This document shows positions 54,145-64,000 of a stretch of DNA of 64,000 nucleotides, in pieces (position 1 is the stretch's first letter; every line of letters begins with the position of its first letter). The stretch is taken from positions 1 through 64,000 of the forward strand of contig VHDL01000011.1 in NCBI GenBank assembly GCA_016871415.1, given 5' to 3'. The DNA comes from Verrucomicrobiota bacterium (GTDB taxonomy: Bacteria; Verrucomicrobiota; Verrucomicrobiia; Opitutales; UBA953). The notes under the pieces were generated by a model, which was given only the letters and a program-made list of their open reading frames with translations, searched no databases and had not been told where the DNA came from. A program made the position numbers and the translations under genes.

Positions 54145-54171
54145 TGGGCGGACGCTGTCCGCTCAGGGCAC

Positions 54172-54360
54172 GTGGGCAAGTTGACACGGGGACACGGGGA
54201 GAGGCGCAGAAGCTGTCCTGGGTAGGGCGGACATTGCCATGGCCGCCGTTCGCCGACGCACGTGCGTGGCGCCGGGCTAGGTCACCGACCATTCCAAGCT
54301 CGATCCGCCCACGGACGTGATGGCAATCACGTCCCTACCGGCGCGGCGTGGACGCGTGGG
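54172..54360. repeat. 189-base intergenic repeat containing a BIME-like element (copy 2)
   Basis: The core 54222-54338 repeats copy 1: GTAG at 54222-54225, stem GGCGGACAT/ATGGCCGCC with one mismatch, and a perfect right hairpin GGACGTGAT-GGCA-ATCACGTCC (54313-54334) with CTAC at 54335-54338. Flanks on both sides also match copy 1 (GGGCAAGTTGACACGG before, CCGGCGCGGCGTGG after). It lies between lepB and menD. Confidence 0.85.
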
Positions 54361-54371
54361 GGCGATGCGGC

Positions 54372-56090
54372 TCAAGCCGTACGCTTGCGGAAAGACCTGA
54401 GGCGCCAGGCGGCGTCGGCCTCGCGGTCGGTGCGCAGTTCGATCACGCGCACGCCCTTGCCGCGGACTTCGAGGAGCCGGCGGAAGGAGGCCCAGCCTTC
54501 GGCCAGGTCGTGACGCACGCGGTGCGCGGCGCACAGGCGTCCGAGGTCGGTGGCCTGCGGGGTGCCCCAGAGCTGCTCGAAGCGGGCGTGGCCGGCCACG
54601 GGCAGGTGGTTGAAGATGCCGCCGCCCTGGTTGTTGATCACGACGACGGTGAGGTCGCCCGGGTGACCGTAGGCCGAGAGCAGCGCGTTGGAGTCGTGCA
54701 GGAAGGCGAGGTCGCCGCAAAGCAGCACGGTGCGTCGGCCGTCGAGCGAGGCGCCCAGCGCGGTCGACACGGTGCCGTCGATGCCGTTGGCGCCGCGGTT
54801 GGAGAGAATCTCGGGGCCGGGACCGGAGGGATGGTAGAACCACTCGAGGTCGCGGATGGGCATGCTGCTGCCGACGAAAAGACGATCGTGCATCCCGAGC
54901 GCCTGGTCGAGCCGGCTGATGATGCCGCCCTCGAAGAGGCGTTCGCCGGCGACGAGCTTGTCGAGCCGGGTGCGCGCGGTGCGCTGGCGCTTCCTCCAGC
55001 TCGTGAGGTAGGCGCTCTTCTGCTCGGTCAGCTTGATGCCCGTGGAGGCGATGGCCCCGTCGATTCGGCTCCAGCGCGCATGCGTCGGGTCGGTGTTCTC
55101 GCCGGGACGGCCGATGAGCAGCGTCGGGGCGTCGGCTTTCTCCAGCCAGGTGCGCAGGGCCTTGCTCGTGGGCAGGGGGCCGATGACGACGACCGCCTCG
55201 GGGGCGAGCGCCCGGGCCTCGCCGGAGTCGCGCAGGATGAGGTCGTAGGCGGAGATCAGGCGTCCGCTCGAGGCGAGGTCGCCGCGGAGCGTGCTGGCGC
55301 CGTCGGCCAGGATCGGCCATCCGGTGAAGAGCGAGAGCTCGAGCAGGGCCTGGGCGGAATCATCGCGGTCCTCGAAATGCTGGGGGCCGGCCACGATGAC
55401 GCCGCGCGGTGTCTTGGGCAGCGCCTCGGCGACCGAGAAGGAGGTGACATAGGAATGGACGACGGGGCAGGCGGGCAGGTCGGTGAAACTTTCGAGATCA
55501 AAGCCGACGGGCAGCTTGAAGCCCGGCTCGGCCTCCGAGGGGGTCAGGGGGTCGCGGAAGGGGAGGTTGAGGTGCACGGGCCCGGCGAGCGGACCCTGCG
55601 AACGCTGCCAGGCGTCCACCAGTGTCTGCCGCCAGTGGCGCAGAAGTCTCGGGCTGGTGCTGGGCGCGGCGGCCTCGGTGGTCCAGACGGGATAGCTGCC
55701 GTAGAGGTCGTTCTGGCGGATGGTCTGCCCGGAGTGGCATTCCCGCAGCTCGGCCGGGCGGTCCGCTGAGAGAACGAGCAACGGCGTGGCCGACATGCGC
55801 GCCTCGATCACCGCCGGCAGGTAGTTGGCGACCGCCGTGCCGGAAGTGCAGAGCAGGGCGGCGGGGCGGTGGGTCGCCTTGGCGATGCCCAGCGCGATGA
55901 AGCCGGCCGAGCGTTCGTCCAGGGCCACGGTCACCTGGACACCCGCTTCTTCCGCGAACGCCGCGGCCATGGGGGTCGAGCGCGAGCCGGGTGAGATCAC
56001 CACGTGGGTGAGGCCCCGTCGACGCAGGGTGCGCACGCCAACGGCCGCCCAGAGGGTGTTGGTGTTGACCGGTCGGAAGGCTTTCGCCAT
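54372..56090 (-). CDS. menD: 2-succinyl-5-enolpyruvyl-6-hydroxy-3-cyclohexene-1-carboxylate synthase
   Basis: This 572-residue thiamine-diphosphate enzyme performs the first committed step of menaquinone synthesis. It has HVVISPGSRSTPM, LDERSAGFIALGIAKAT, CTSGTAVANYLPAVIEA, SADRPAELRECHSGQTIRQ, SNRGANGIDGTVSTALGA and the TPP motif region GDLAFLHDSNALL with VVINNQGGGIF. The ATG at 56090 is chosen; a longer frame to 56342 covers a divergent gene. It ends near BIME copy 2. Confidence 0.96.
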   Translation of the reverse strand: MAKAFRPVNTNTLWAAVGVRTLRRRGLTHVVISPGSRSTPMAAAFAEEAGVQVTVALDERSAGFIALGIAKATHRPAALLCTSGTAVANYLPAVIEARMSATPLLVLSADRPAELRECHSGQTIRQNDLYGSYPVWTTEAAAPSTSPRLLRHWRQTLVDAWQRSQGPLAGPVHLNLPFRDPLTPSEAEPGFKLPVGFDLESFTDLPACPVVHSYVTSFSVAEALPKTPRGVIVAGPQHFEDRDDSAQALLELSLFTGWPILADGASTLRGDLASSGRLISAYDLILRDSGEARALAPEAVVVIGPLPTSKALRTWLEKADAPTLLIGRPGENTDPTHARWSRIDGAIASTGIKLTEQKSAYLTSWRKRQRTARTRLDKLVAGERLFEGGIISRLDQALGMHDRLFVGSSMPIRDLEWFYHPSGPGPEILSNRGANGIDGTVSTALGASLDGRRTVLLCGDLAFLHDSNALLSAYGHPGDLTVVVINNQGGGIFNHLPVAGHARFEQLWGTPQATDLGRLCAAHRVRHDLAEGWASFRRLLEVRGKGVRVIELRTDREADAAWRLRSFRKRTA

Positions 56091-56172
56091 CCCCTCATCC
56101 AACCCCTCAAGCCCTTCGGGGCAAGGCGAGGATGGTCTTGGCGGTGTTGCCACCACAAATTGGCCGAGTTTG

Positions 56173-56523
56173 ATGCCTCCCGTGGAGCTCCTCGTCCATC
56201 TGGCGCCCCTTCTGGCGGCGATCACGTTCGCCGTCCTGCTCACCTGGGCGGTGTGCGCCGGGATGTCCTTCGCGGTCGACGACGCGCATGTGCGGGTGCT
56301 CATGTACGGTCGGTCGGTCCGCAAGGTCCCGCTGGCCGACATCGAATGGGCCGACCGCCGCTGGGATTTCTGGAACGAGCACTACGCGGTCTCGCTCCGG
56401 CCCTCCCGCGTGGTGCGTCTGCGCCGGCGGACGGGCCTCTTCCGCAGCTTCATCATCACCCCGCCGGATGCCGATGGTTTCATCGGCCGTCTGCGTGAGC
56501 GCGGCGTCACGATTCGACCATGA
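56173..56523 (+). CDS. Small membrane protein with PH-like C-terminal domain
   Basis: This 116-residue protein has one or two N-terminal membrane segments (VHLAPLLAAITFAVLLTWAV) and a short beta-rich part (VRVLMYGRSVRKVPLADIEW and RPSRVVRLRRRTGLFRSFII) resembling bacterial PH domains. The family is unknown. Its stop overlaps the next start by 4 bases (ATGA), so it is co-translated with the epimerase-like lipoprotein. It is divergent from menD, with 82 bases between. Confidence 0.65.
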   Translation: MPPVELLVHLAPLLAAITFAVLLTWAVCAGMSFAVDDAHVRVLMYGRSVRKVPLADIEWADRRWDFWNEHYAVSLRPSRVVRLRRRTGLFRSFIITPPDADGFIGRLRERGVTIRP

Positions 56524-57371
56524 GACTCCTCCTGCTTTCGCTGACCTGCGGCCTCTGCGGCTGCGCCTCTTCCGCACCGGAAGGGCCTGAGTTCTTCGCC
56601 ATGGACACCGCGGCGCGTCTGGCGCCGGCCGAGAACGCCGCGCTGCTCGCTGAGCTCGGCTACGCGGGCTTGGGCGGTCGGCCTTCCTCGGCCCGGGCCC
56701 ACGCCGAGGCCCTCCGTGCACGCGGGCTCAGGTTCTACAACGCCTACCACGTGGCCCGTTTCGATGCGCGGGATTCCGCGTTGCCCGCCGACCTCACCCG
56801 CGCGGTCGATGACCTCGCCGGACTCGACGCCGTGCTCTGGTTCGCGATCCAGAGGGTCGAACTCGGCGAGGGCTCCGCTTCGCGTCCCGTGGAGCGGGCG
56901 CGTGAGGCCGTCGTGGACGCCACGTTGCGCCGTCTGCTTGATTACGCCGGACCTCGGAAGGTCCGGATCTCGCTCTACCCGCATGCCGGTTTCTGGGGCG
57001 ACCGGTTTGAGACCTGCCTGCGCGCCGCTGAGCGCATCAACGACCCCCGTCTCACCGTCACCTTCAATCTCTGCCATTGGCTCAAGGTCGACGGAGGACA
57101 GGCCGATCCTCTGCCGCTCATCCGTCGGGCCCTGCCCAGGCTGGAGTTCATCACCATCAACGGCACCGACGCCGGCGACACCGCGAAGATGGGCTGGGAC
57201 CGGCTCATCCAGCCTATCGGACGAGGTTCCTATGACGTGAAGGCTTTCGTTTCGGGCGTGCGCGCGGCAGGCTATCGCGGCCCCTTCGGCTTCCAGGGCT
57301 TCGGCATCAAGATGGAGCCTGTGGCGCTGCTCAAGGAGGCGATGGTCGGGTGGAGAGAAATCGTGAAGTAG
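56520..57371 (+). CDS. Sugar phosphate isomerase/epimerase-like lipoprotein
   Basis: This 283-residue protein has a lipoprotein signal (MRLLLLSLTCGLCGC) and a xylose-isomerase-like TIM barrel with KVRISLYPHAGFWG, RLTVTFNLCHWLKVDGG and FITINGTDAG near the ends of the strands. Metal-binding His and Glu residues are partly recognisable; the activity is unknown. Its TAG stop is part of the GTAG foot of a degenerate REP hairpin at 57368. Confidence 0.72.
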   Translation: MRLLLLSLTCGLCGCASSAPEGPEFFAMDTAARLAPAENAALLAELGYAGLGGRPSSARAHAEALRARGLRFYNAYHVARFDARDSALPADLTRAVDDLAGLDAVLWFAIQRVELGEGSASRPVERAREAVVDATLRRLLDYAGPRKVRISLYPHAGFWGDRFETCLRAAERINDPRLTVTFNLCHWLKVDGGQADPLPLIRRALPRLEFITINGTDAGDTAKMGWDRLIQPIGRGSYDVKAFVSGVRAAGYRGPFGFQGFGIKMEPVALLKEAMVGWREIVK

Positions 57372-57392
57372 GGACGTGATTGCCATCACCTC
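57368..57392 (-). repeat. Degenerate REP hairpin (copy 3, half element)
   Basis: GTAG at 57368-57371 is followed by GGACGTGAT (57372-57380), TGCC and ATCACCTC, matching the right hairpin of the BIME copies apart from the last bases of the stem. Sequence beyond it (to about 57430) resembles the inner part of copy 1 in reverse. Only one hairpin is left. Confidence 0.7.
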
Positions 57393-57455
57393 TGCGGGTG
57401 GACGTCATCCGGCCGGTGACCTGACCTGGCGCAGCGAAGAGACCTTGTCGCACGC

Positions 57456-57484
57456 GAAAAACCCCGGTCGCCCAGGGTCTTTTC
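57456..57484. terminator. Bidirectional factor-independent terminator
   Basis: The stem ACCCCGG/CCAGGGT (57461-57478; one G-T pair on the minus strand) has the loop TCGC, read as the tetraloop GCGA on the minus strand. It is flanked by A-run and T-run on both sides (AAAAA at 57457-57461 and TCTTTT after 57478). It serves the converging lipoprotein and DUF3500 genes. Confidence 0.7.
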
Positions 57485-57490
57485 ATCGGC

Positions 57491-58522
57491 TCACTTGCCC
57501 GCCGCGTGCTCCTTGGCGTGCTCGCGGAGCGGGTCGTAGGCGAAGTCCTTCTTCAGGTCGCGCCAGGAGGCGTGGACGTGGTTCGCGCCGCCCTGGAAGT
57601 TCGCCAGTTCGAAGAGAAAGGTCGGACCTTGGATGCTGTAGTAGTGCGCTTCGCCGACTTCGAGGCCCCCGTTCCAGGCGAAGAGGATCTGGTCCTTCAC
57701 CGCGTCGATGGCCTGCAGCTCGCGCACCGCGAAGTCGGGGCGCGTGCGGCTGACGTATTCGTAGATGATCTTCGCGAGCGTCTGGCGCTGTTCGAGGGTG
57801 AGTTCGGAGGCCGGGATGCCGGCGTGCTTGATGAGGCCGTCGGCCTTCTGCTTGTTGCCGGTCACGATGTCCTTGAAGGGGTCCTTGTTGAGGAAGCCCT
57901 TCTTGCGCTGATCGGGGGTGAGGGACTTGGCGAGCTGACGGCCGAGGTCGTCCTCGAACTCCAGCAGCTCGAAGCCGACCGGTCCGGGCTGGCCTTCCTT
58001 GATCTTGCCAGGGTTGCTGGCGAAGAACGAGGGCGTGGAGCTCACGAGCTCGCCCTTCACGAGGGTGAAGTTGAGCGAGAGGTGATGGCCTTCCCAGCGG
58101 AAGCCCCAGGTGCCCTTGACGTCAGGGGTGCCGAAGATGGACACGAAGTAGTTCTCCGCGTCGCGCTTGGGGCCGGAACCGCCCTCGAGCTCGAAGAGCA
58201 CGTGCTCGAGCGCCATGATCGATTCGGCCTTCATATGTCCTCGGCCGCTGAGGGCGACGGAGAGGATGGCCTGAGCGAAATGACGCTGACCGGGATTCAT
58301 CTCCTTCAGCGGGAGTCCTTTGCGGGCCGACGGTACGAATATCCAGTTGGTGCGCTCGGCGTCATCGAACTGGAACGTCGCCTTGGTCTTCTGCTCGGCC
58401 TTGAGGGAACCGAGGAAGGCGTTGGCCGCCTTGGACATCTCTTCGCCGGCGGTGTGGGCTTGGGCGCCGGCGGCCACGAGCAGGGCGGCGAGGGCGCGGA
58501 GGGTGGGGGGCAGGGTGGCCAT
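57491..58522 (-). CDS. Secreted DUF3500 protein
   Basis: This 343-residue protein has a signal peptide (about 1-22, ending AGAQA) and a DUF3500 domain with KATFQFDDAERTNWIFVP, GPKRDAENYFVSIFG, WGFRWEGHHLSLNFTLVKGE and a C-terminal WNGGLEVGEAHYYSIQGPTF. Members are secreted, of unknown activity, and common in the PVC group. The frame is open to 58630, but the ATG at 58522 puts the signal at the start. Confidence 0.88.
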   Translation of the reverse strand: MATLPPTLRALAALLVAAGAQAHTAGEEMSKAANAFLGSLKAEQKTKATFQFDDAERTNWIFVPSARKGLPLKEMNPGQRHFAQAILSVALSGRGHMKAESIMALEHVLFELEGGSGPKRDAENYFVSIFGTPDVKGTWGFRWEGHHLSLNFTLVKGELVSSTPSFFASNPGKIKEGQPGPVGFELLEFEDDLGRQLAKSLTPDQRKKGFLNKDPFKDIVTGNKQKADGLIKHAGIPASELTLEQRQTLAKIIYEYVSRTRPDFAVRELQAIDAVKDQILFAWNGGLEVGEAHYYSIQGPTFLFELANFQGGANHVHASWRDLKKDFAYDPLREHAKEHAAGK

Positions 58523-58586
58523 GGGGTCAGGTGAGGACAGGTATGTAGGGTATGGGTTCCCGGAGAGCCAGAAGGAAGCGAAAGCT

Positions 58587-58685
58587 CGGGCTAGAGCCAG
58601 GGCTTGGGCTAGGGCTGCCATGGCAGGCAAATCAGTAAGTTCAGAAGCCTGTTCGGGTCATCTGCTAGCCCCGGCCCCTGTTCCT
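58587..58685. repeat. G-rich/C-rich inverted intergenic element (copy D)
   Basis: The G arm (58586-58617, with GGGCTAG at 58588-58594 and 58606-58612) and the C arm (58664-58685, CTAGCCCCGGCCCCTG) are inverted with respect to each other. The palindrome CTGCCATGGCAG lies at 58615-58626. The loop is AT-rich. It is the most degenerate copy and lies between DUF3500 and nadK. Confidence 0.6.
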
Positions 58686-58712
58686 GTTGAGCTGGGTCGG
58701 GCTGCGCCCACC

Positions 58713-59525
58713 TCAGCTCCACTTCAGCTTGCTGCGCAGGACGTCGAAATGGGAGAGGTTCGTGGGGCGGAGCAGGCCGAGGCGCACCTTGGCGGTGCGC
58801 ACGATGAGCGGAAGGCGTCCGGCGGCCTCGAGGGTGGGACGTCCGTCGACGGACACGCCGAGCAGGGCGCCGTCCTCGCTGCGCACCTCGAGCTCCGCCT
58901 CGCCGTCGAAGACCACGGAGCGGTTCGACACCGTGTGCGGGCAGATGGGCGTGAGGGCGATCACGGAAGCCGCTGGGTCGACCAGCGGTCCGCCCGCGGC
59001 TAGGCTGTAGGCGGAGGTGCCCGTCGGGGTGGCGAGGATCAGTCCGTCGGCTCGGTATTCGTTCACCGGGGCACCATCGGCACGCACGGAGAAGCGTCCC
59101 ATCCGGAAGGCCTCGCGGGTCTTGAGGACCACGTCGTTGAGGGCGAGGGCGAAGGTGCCGTCGGCGAAGCGCACCTCGAGCAGCGCGCGTTCCTCCCGGC
59201 GGCAGTCGCCGGCCAGCACGGAGCGCACGGTGGCCGCGACGTCCTCGCCGGGGTAGGCGGCGAGGAAGCCGAGCTTGCCGCGGTTGATGCCGAACAGGGG
59301 GACGCCTTCCAGCGCGGCGGCCTCGGCCACGCCGAGGAACGTGCCGTCGCCGCCCACGACCACGCAGGCGTCAGCCCCGCGGAGCACCGCCCGGTCGACC
59401 GGCCAGCCCGAGGCCACCTCTAGGGTCACGCCCGCCGCCTGGGCGGCCGAGCGCACGGCCTGCACGATGTCCTCCGCTCCGGTCTTGGAGCGGTTCACGA
59501 CGAGTGCCAGACGGCGGATGGCCAT
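58713..59525 (-). CDS. nadK: NAD kinase
   Basis: This 270-residue enzyme makes NADP from NAD. It has the GGDGT motif (residues 58-62), GINRGKLGFLA, NDVVLKTRE, and YRADGLILATPTGTSAYSLAAGGPLV followed by TPICPHTVSNR, all standard for NadK. Length is normal. It follows DUF3500 upstream on the same strand after an element D copy and precedes alaS. Confidence 0.96.
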   Translation of the reverse strand: MAIRRLALVVNRSKTGAEDIVQAVRSAAQAAGVTLEVASGWPVDRAVLRGADACVVVGGDGTFLGVAEAAALEGVPLFGINRGKLGFLAAYPGEDVAATVRSVLAGDCRREERALLEVRFADGTFALALNDVVLKTREAFRMGRFSVRADGAPVNEYRADGLILATPTGTSAYSLAAGGPLVDPAASVIALTPICPHTVSNRSVVFDGEAELEVRSEDGALLGVSVDGRPTLEAAGRLPLIVRTAKVRLGLLRPTNLSHFDVLRSKLKWS

Positions 59526-59588
59526 TGGGTCAGTCTTGTGGGCCCGGCCCGGGAGGGCAAGGCCAAGGCGGGCGGCCGAAGCCCCCGC

Positions 59589-62285
<2,697 letters not shown>

Positions 62286-62360
62286 GGACGGGCCGAGAAG
62301 GAGCGATTTAAAGCCCCTCCCGCCCTAGAAGGGAAGGATTAACCCCGCCCCGGCGGCCCT

Positions 62361-62810
62361 TCAGCCGGCCTTGCGGGTCAGTTCGGAATGCAGGCTCAAG
62401 AGGGCGTCCGCCCCTTCGGCGTAATAGCCCGCGAAACGGGCGACCAGCTCGTCGCCATGCCAAGACACCACGCCGGTCTGGAAGCCCAACGTCGCCTCGA
62501 CCAGACCGTCGGGCCGGTCCTTCTCGATGCGCTGGCTGAAGTGCAGCGGATGCGGCGCGGTTTTGGCCAGGCGGTCCTGCGAATCGACGAACTGCATCAC
62601 GGCCCCTAGCTCACGCGCGCCCTCGAAGGTCAGCCAGACGCGCGCCTCGCCGGGCACCTCGCCTTCGCGGGGCTGGTAGAACATGCGCAGGCGCGCGTTG
62701 GAACCCGGCAGGGTCACGCGGACGTTGAAATGGTCGGACGCGACGAGGCGCGCGGTGGGACGCAGGACCTTGAGCCTTTCGGCGACAGCCTGCCAGAGTG
62801 CGGGTCTCAT
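62361..62810 (-). CDS. Hypothetical protein
   Basis: This 149-residue soluble protein has no signal or recognised family. It is rich in Arg and has a basic N-terminus and the segment HFNVRVTLPGSNARLRMFYQ. It lies upstream of alaS on the same strand, possibly co-transcribed. Codon use and the absence of a better frame support it as real. Confidence 0.6.
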   Translation of the reverse strand: MRPALWQAVAERLKVLRPTARLVASDHFNVRVTLPGSNARLRMFYQPREGEVPGEARVWLTFEGARELGAVMQFVDSQDRLAKTAPHPLHFSQRIEKDRPDGLVEATLGFQTGVVSWHGDELVARFAGYYAEGADALLSLHSELTRKAG

Positions 62811-62875
62811 CTTCGGTCATCGTGCCCGCCGTCGGTCCTCATGCAAGCGGTCGTCGTGTCATGCGCCGCGATGTG

Positions 62876-62909
62876 AATAAAAAAGAAGGGTGCGCCTCGC
62901 GGCGCGCCT
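62876..62909 (-). terminator. Factor-independent terminator
   Basis: On the minus strand GCGCC-GCGA-GGCGC (plus 62892-62905) forms a 5-pair stem with a GNRA loop, and TTCTTTTTTATT follows it. It lies 20 bases after the stop of the HEAT-cytochrome gene. The same GCGA loop occurs in the terminator at 57456. Confidence 0.68.
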
Positions 62910-62928
62910 CGCGGGCCGGACGGTCCGT

Positions 62929-64000
62929 TCACTTCTTCTTGCCCTTGGCGGCAGGCTCAGGCAGCGGGTGCGCCTTGAGCACCTCCTCCGCGACGTACAT
63001 GTCGGTCTTGGACTTGGTCGCCTCGCGCACGCGCTTGACGTCGGCTGCCTTCACGGGCGGCAGGTTGTTGCCCCACGACTGGCGCACGTAGGTGATGACG
63101 GCGGCCACTTCTTCGTCCTTTAGCAGCTGGCCGAGGCCGGTCATGGCGGGCTGACCCGAGGCCATGTCGCCATAGATGCGGCCGGCATGCTTCATGGGGC
63201 CGTAGAGGCCGTTGAGCACGATCTTGATGACTCGGTCCGGATCGCCTTCGAGCCAGTCGCTCTTCACGAGCGAGGGATAGGCGCCCACGCCGGGCTTGCC
63301 GGGCGTATCGGCACCCTTGCCGTCGGGCTGGTGGCAGGTCATGCAGTGCGCCTCGCGGAAGTAGACTTCCTTGCCGAGGTCGTAGAGCTTCTTGTCGGCC
63401 TGGGACAGCTTGCGGTCCGAGGGCCCGTAGGAGACCTCCTTCGGCGGCACGAGGACCTTGGGGTCGACGAGTCCCTGGCCCTCGGGCAGGGAGGTGAGCT
63501 GCTTCACGGTCTGGCGCAAGCAGTAGTTGATGAAGCGGTCCTTGTCGTCCTTGAGCTTCATGGCCGCGGCGACCGCTGGCTTCACGTCGGTTCCCTTGAA
63601 GAAGCTGAGGGTGCGCACGGCCTCGAGGCGCACGCGGGGGTGCGGGTCCTCGACGGCGGCGGTGGCGAAGGCCAGGGCGTCGGGGATACGTTCGCGCTGG
63701 TAGCAGACGACGCGCAGGGCCTGGGCGCGGGCCTGGTGGGCGGGCGACTTGAGCAGGGCGCGGATGAGGTCGAGGTTCACGACGTCGTGCCACTGGTGGA
63801 CCCAGAGCGCCTCGAGGACGTGGTGGGCGTCCTCGGCCTTGGCCGGGTCGAACTGCTTCACCCACTTCTGGACGGCGGCGATGACCTTGTCCGAGTCATG
63901 CTTGTGCAACTCGACCTTGGCGCGCTGACGCACGTTGTCCTCGTGCTCCCTGAGCAGTTCGAGCAGGGCCTCGACCGGCTCGCCGTCGATTTTCTTGGGC
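62929..64000 (-). CDS. HEAT-repeat cytochrome c protein, C-terminal part (partial at window end)
   Basis: The frame is open to the window edge at 64000, so the N-terminus is missing. About 357 residues are visible. HEAT-like helical repeats (for instance EPVEALLELLREHEDN and VRLEAVRTLSFFKG) are followed by a cytochrome c domain with CMTCHQPDGKGAD and MTGLGQLLKDEEVAAVITYVR, and a basic tail ending KGKKK. This is the C-terminal end of the large PVC-type haem proteins (PVC-type heme-binding domain followed by HEAT repeats). It probably acts in the periplasm. Confidence 0.88.
   Translation of the reverse strand, partial: PKKIDGEPVEALLELLREHEDNVRQRAKVELHKHDSDKVIAAVQKWVKQFDPAKAEDAHHVLEALWVHQWHDVVNLDLIRALLKSPAHQARAQALRVVCYQRERIPDALAFATAAVEDPHPRVRLEAVRTLSFFKGTDVKPAVAAAMKLKDDKDRFINYCLRQTVKQLTSLPEGQGLVDPKVLVPPKEVSYGPSDRKLSQADKKLYDLGKEVYFREAHCMTCHQPDGKGADTPGKPGVGAYPSLVKSDWLEGDPDRVIKIVLNGLYGPMKHAGRIYGDMASGQPAMTGLGQLLKDEEVAAVITYVRQSWGNNLPPVKAADVKRVREATKSKTDMYVAEEVLKAHPLPEPAAKGKKK

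Overview
The window is a GC-rich bacterial chromosome segment, most likely from a Verrucomicrobiota member (possibly Opitutae-like). The inference rests on gene content typical of the Planctomycetes-Verrucomicrobia group: a DUF1501 / PPC-domain / DUF1549-DUF1553 / cytochrome-WD40 operon, two DUF1080 proteins, a DUF5069 protein, many small secreted proteins and a pseudopilin cassette. No rRNA gene is present, so the lineage is not proven. About 52 genuine protein genes, four tRNAs and two pseudogenes are supported. There is no CRISPR array, complete prophage, insertion sequence or transposase.

Layout. 1-4782: a secreted DUF1080 protein, a collapsed metallophosphoesterase pseudogene, and a minus-strand pair made of a large membrane coiled-coil protein and a low-complexity lipoprotein. 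4783-5221 is an AT-rich divergent promoter region with a perfect FNR-type palindrome. 5222-14760 is a four-gene operon for secreted c-type-cytochrome-like proteins, followed by an exported pyruvyl-transferase-like protein. 16096-21559: tRNA-Ser, glnS-gltX, a PpiD/SurA-like chaperone and folA. 21605-26586: a CE15 esterase, tRNA-Arg, an MFS exporter, a GDSL lipoprotein, a DUF5069 protein and an unusual two-gene membrane cassette. 26590-30728 (minus): thiL, a CPBP protease, a dihydroorotase-like gene lacking its metal-binding histidines, and pyrB. 30961-36615: trpA, tRNA-Leu, a queuosine-precursor transporter, an SGNH hydrolase, a coiled-coil secreted protein, a broken membrane-fusion-protein gene and a Na+/H+ antiporter. 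36697-40314: four pseudopilin genes. 40333-49884: accA, a DUF1080 protein, a sterol-desaturase-family protein, kamA-like, tRNA-Arg, ubiE/menG, mnmA, LysM protein, parB and purH. 50007-64000: fabD, lepA, lepB, menD, small proteins, a DUF3500 protein, nadK, alaS, and the C-terminal part of a HEAT-repeat cytochrome running off the window.

How the genes work together. Housekeeping functions are translation (glnS, gltX, alaS, mnmA, lepA), export (lepB, PpiD-like), fatty-acid synthesis (accA, fabD), pyrimidine/purine/folate/tryptophan/thiamine synthesis and menaquinone synthesis (menD, ubiE). These are interleaved with an accessory envelope layer of secreted cytochromes, DUF1080, GDSL/SGNH and CE15 hydrolases and pseudopilins, suggesting a heterotroph that attacks polymers.

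Two families of intergenic repeats stand out. The first is a REP/BIME-like element: paired inverted hairpins with outer GTAG feet and TGCC loops, at 48066-48181 and 54222-54338, with a degenerate half copy at 57368-57392. The second is a G-rich/C-rich inverted element built from GGGxxA-type hexamers, seen in four intergenic gaps.
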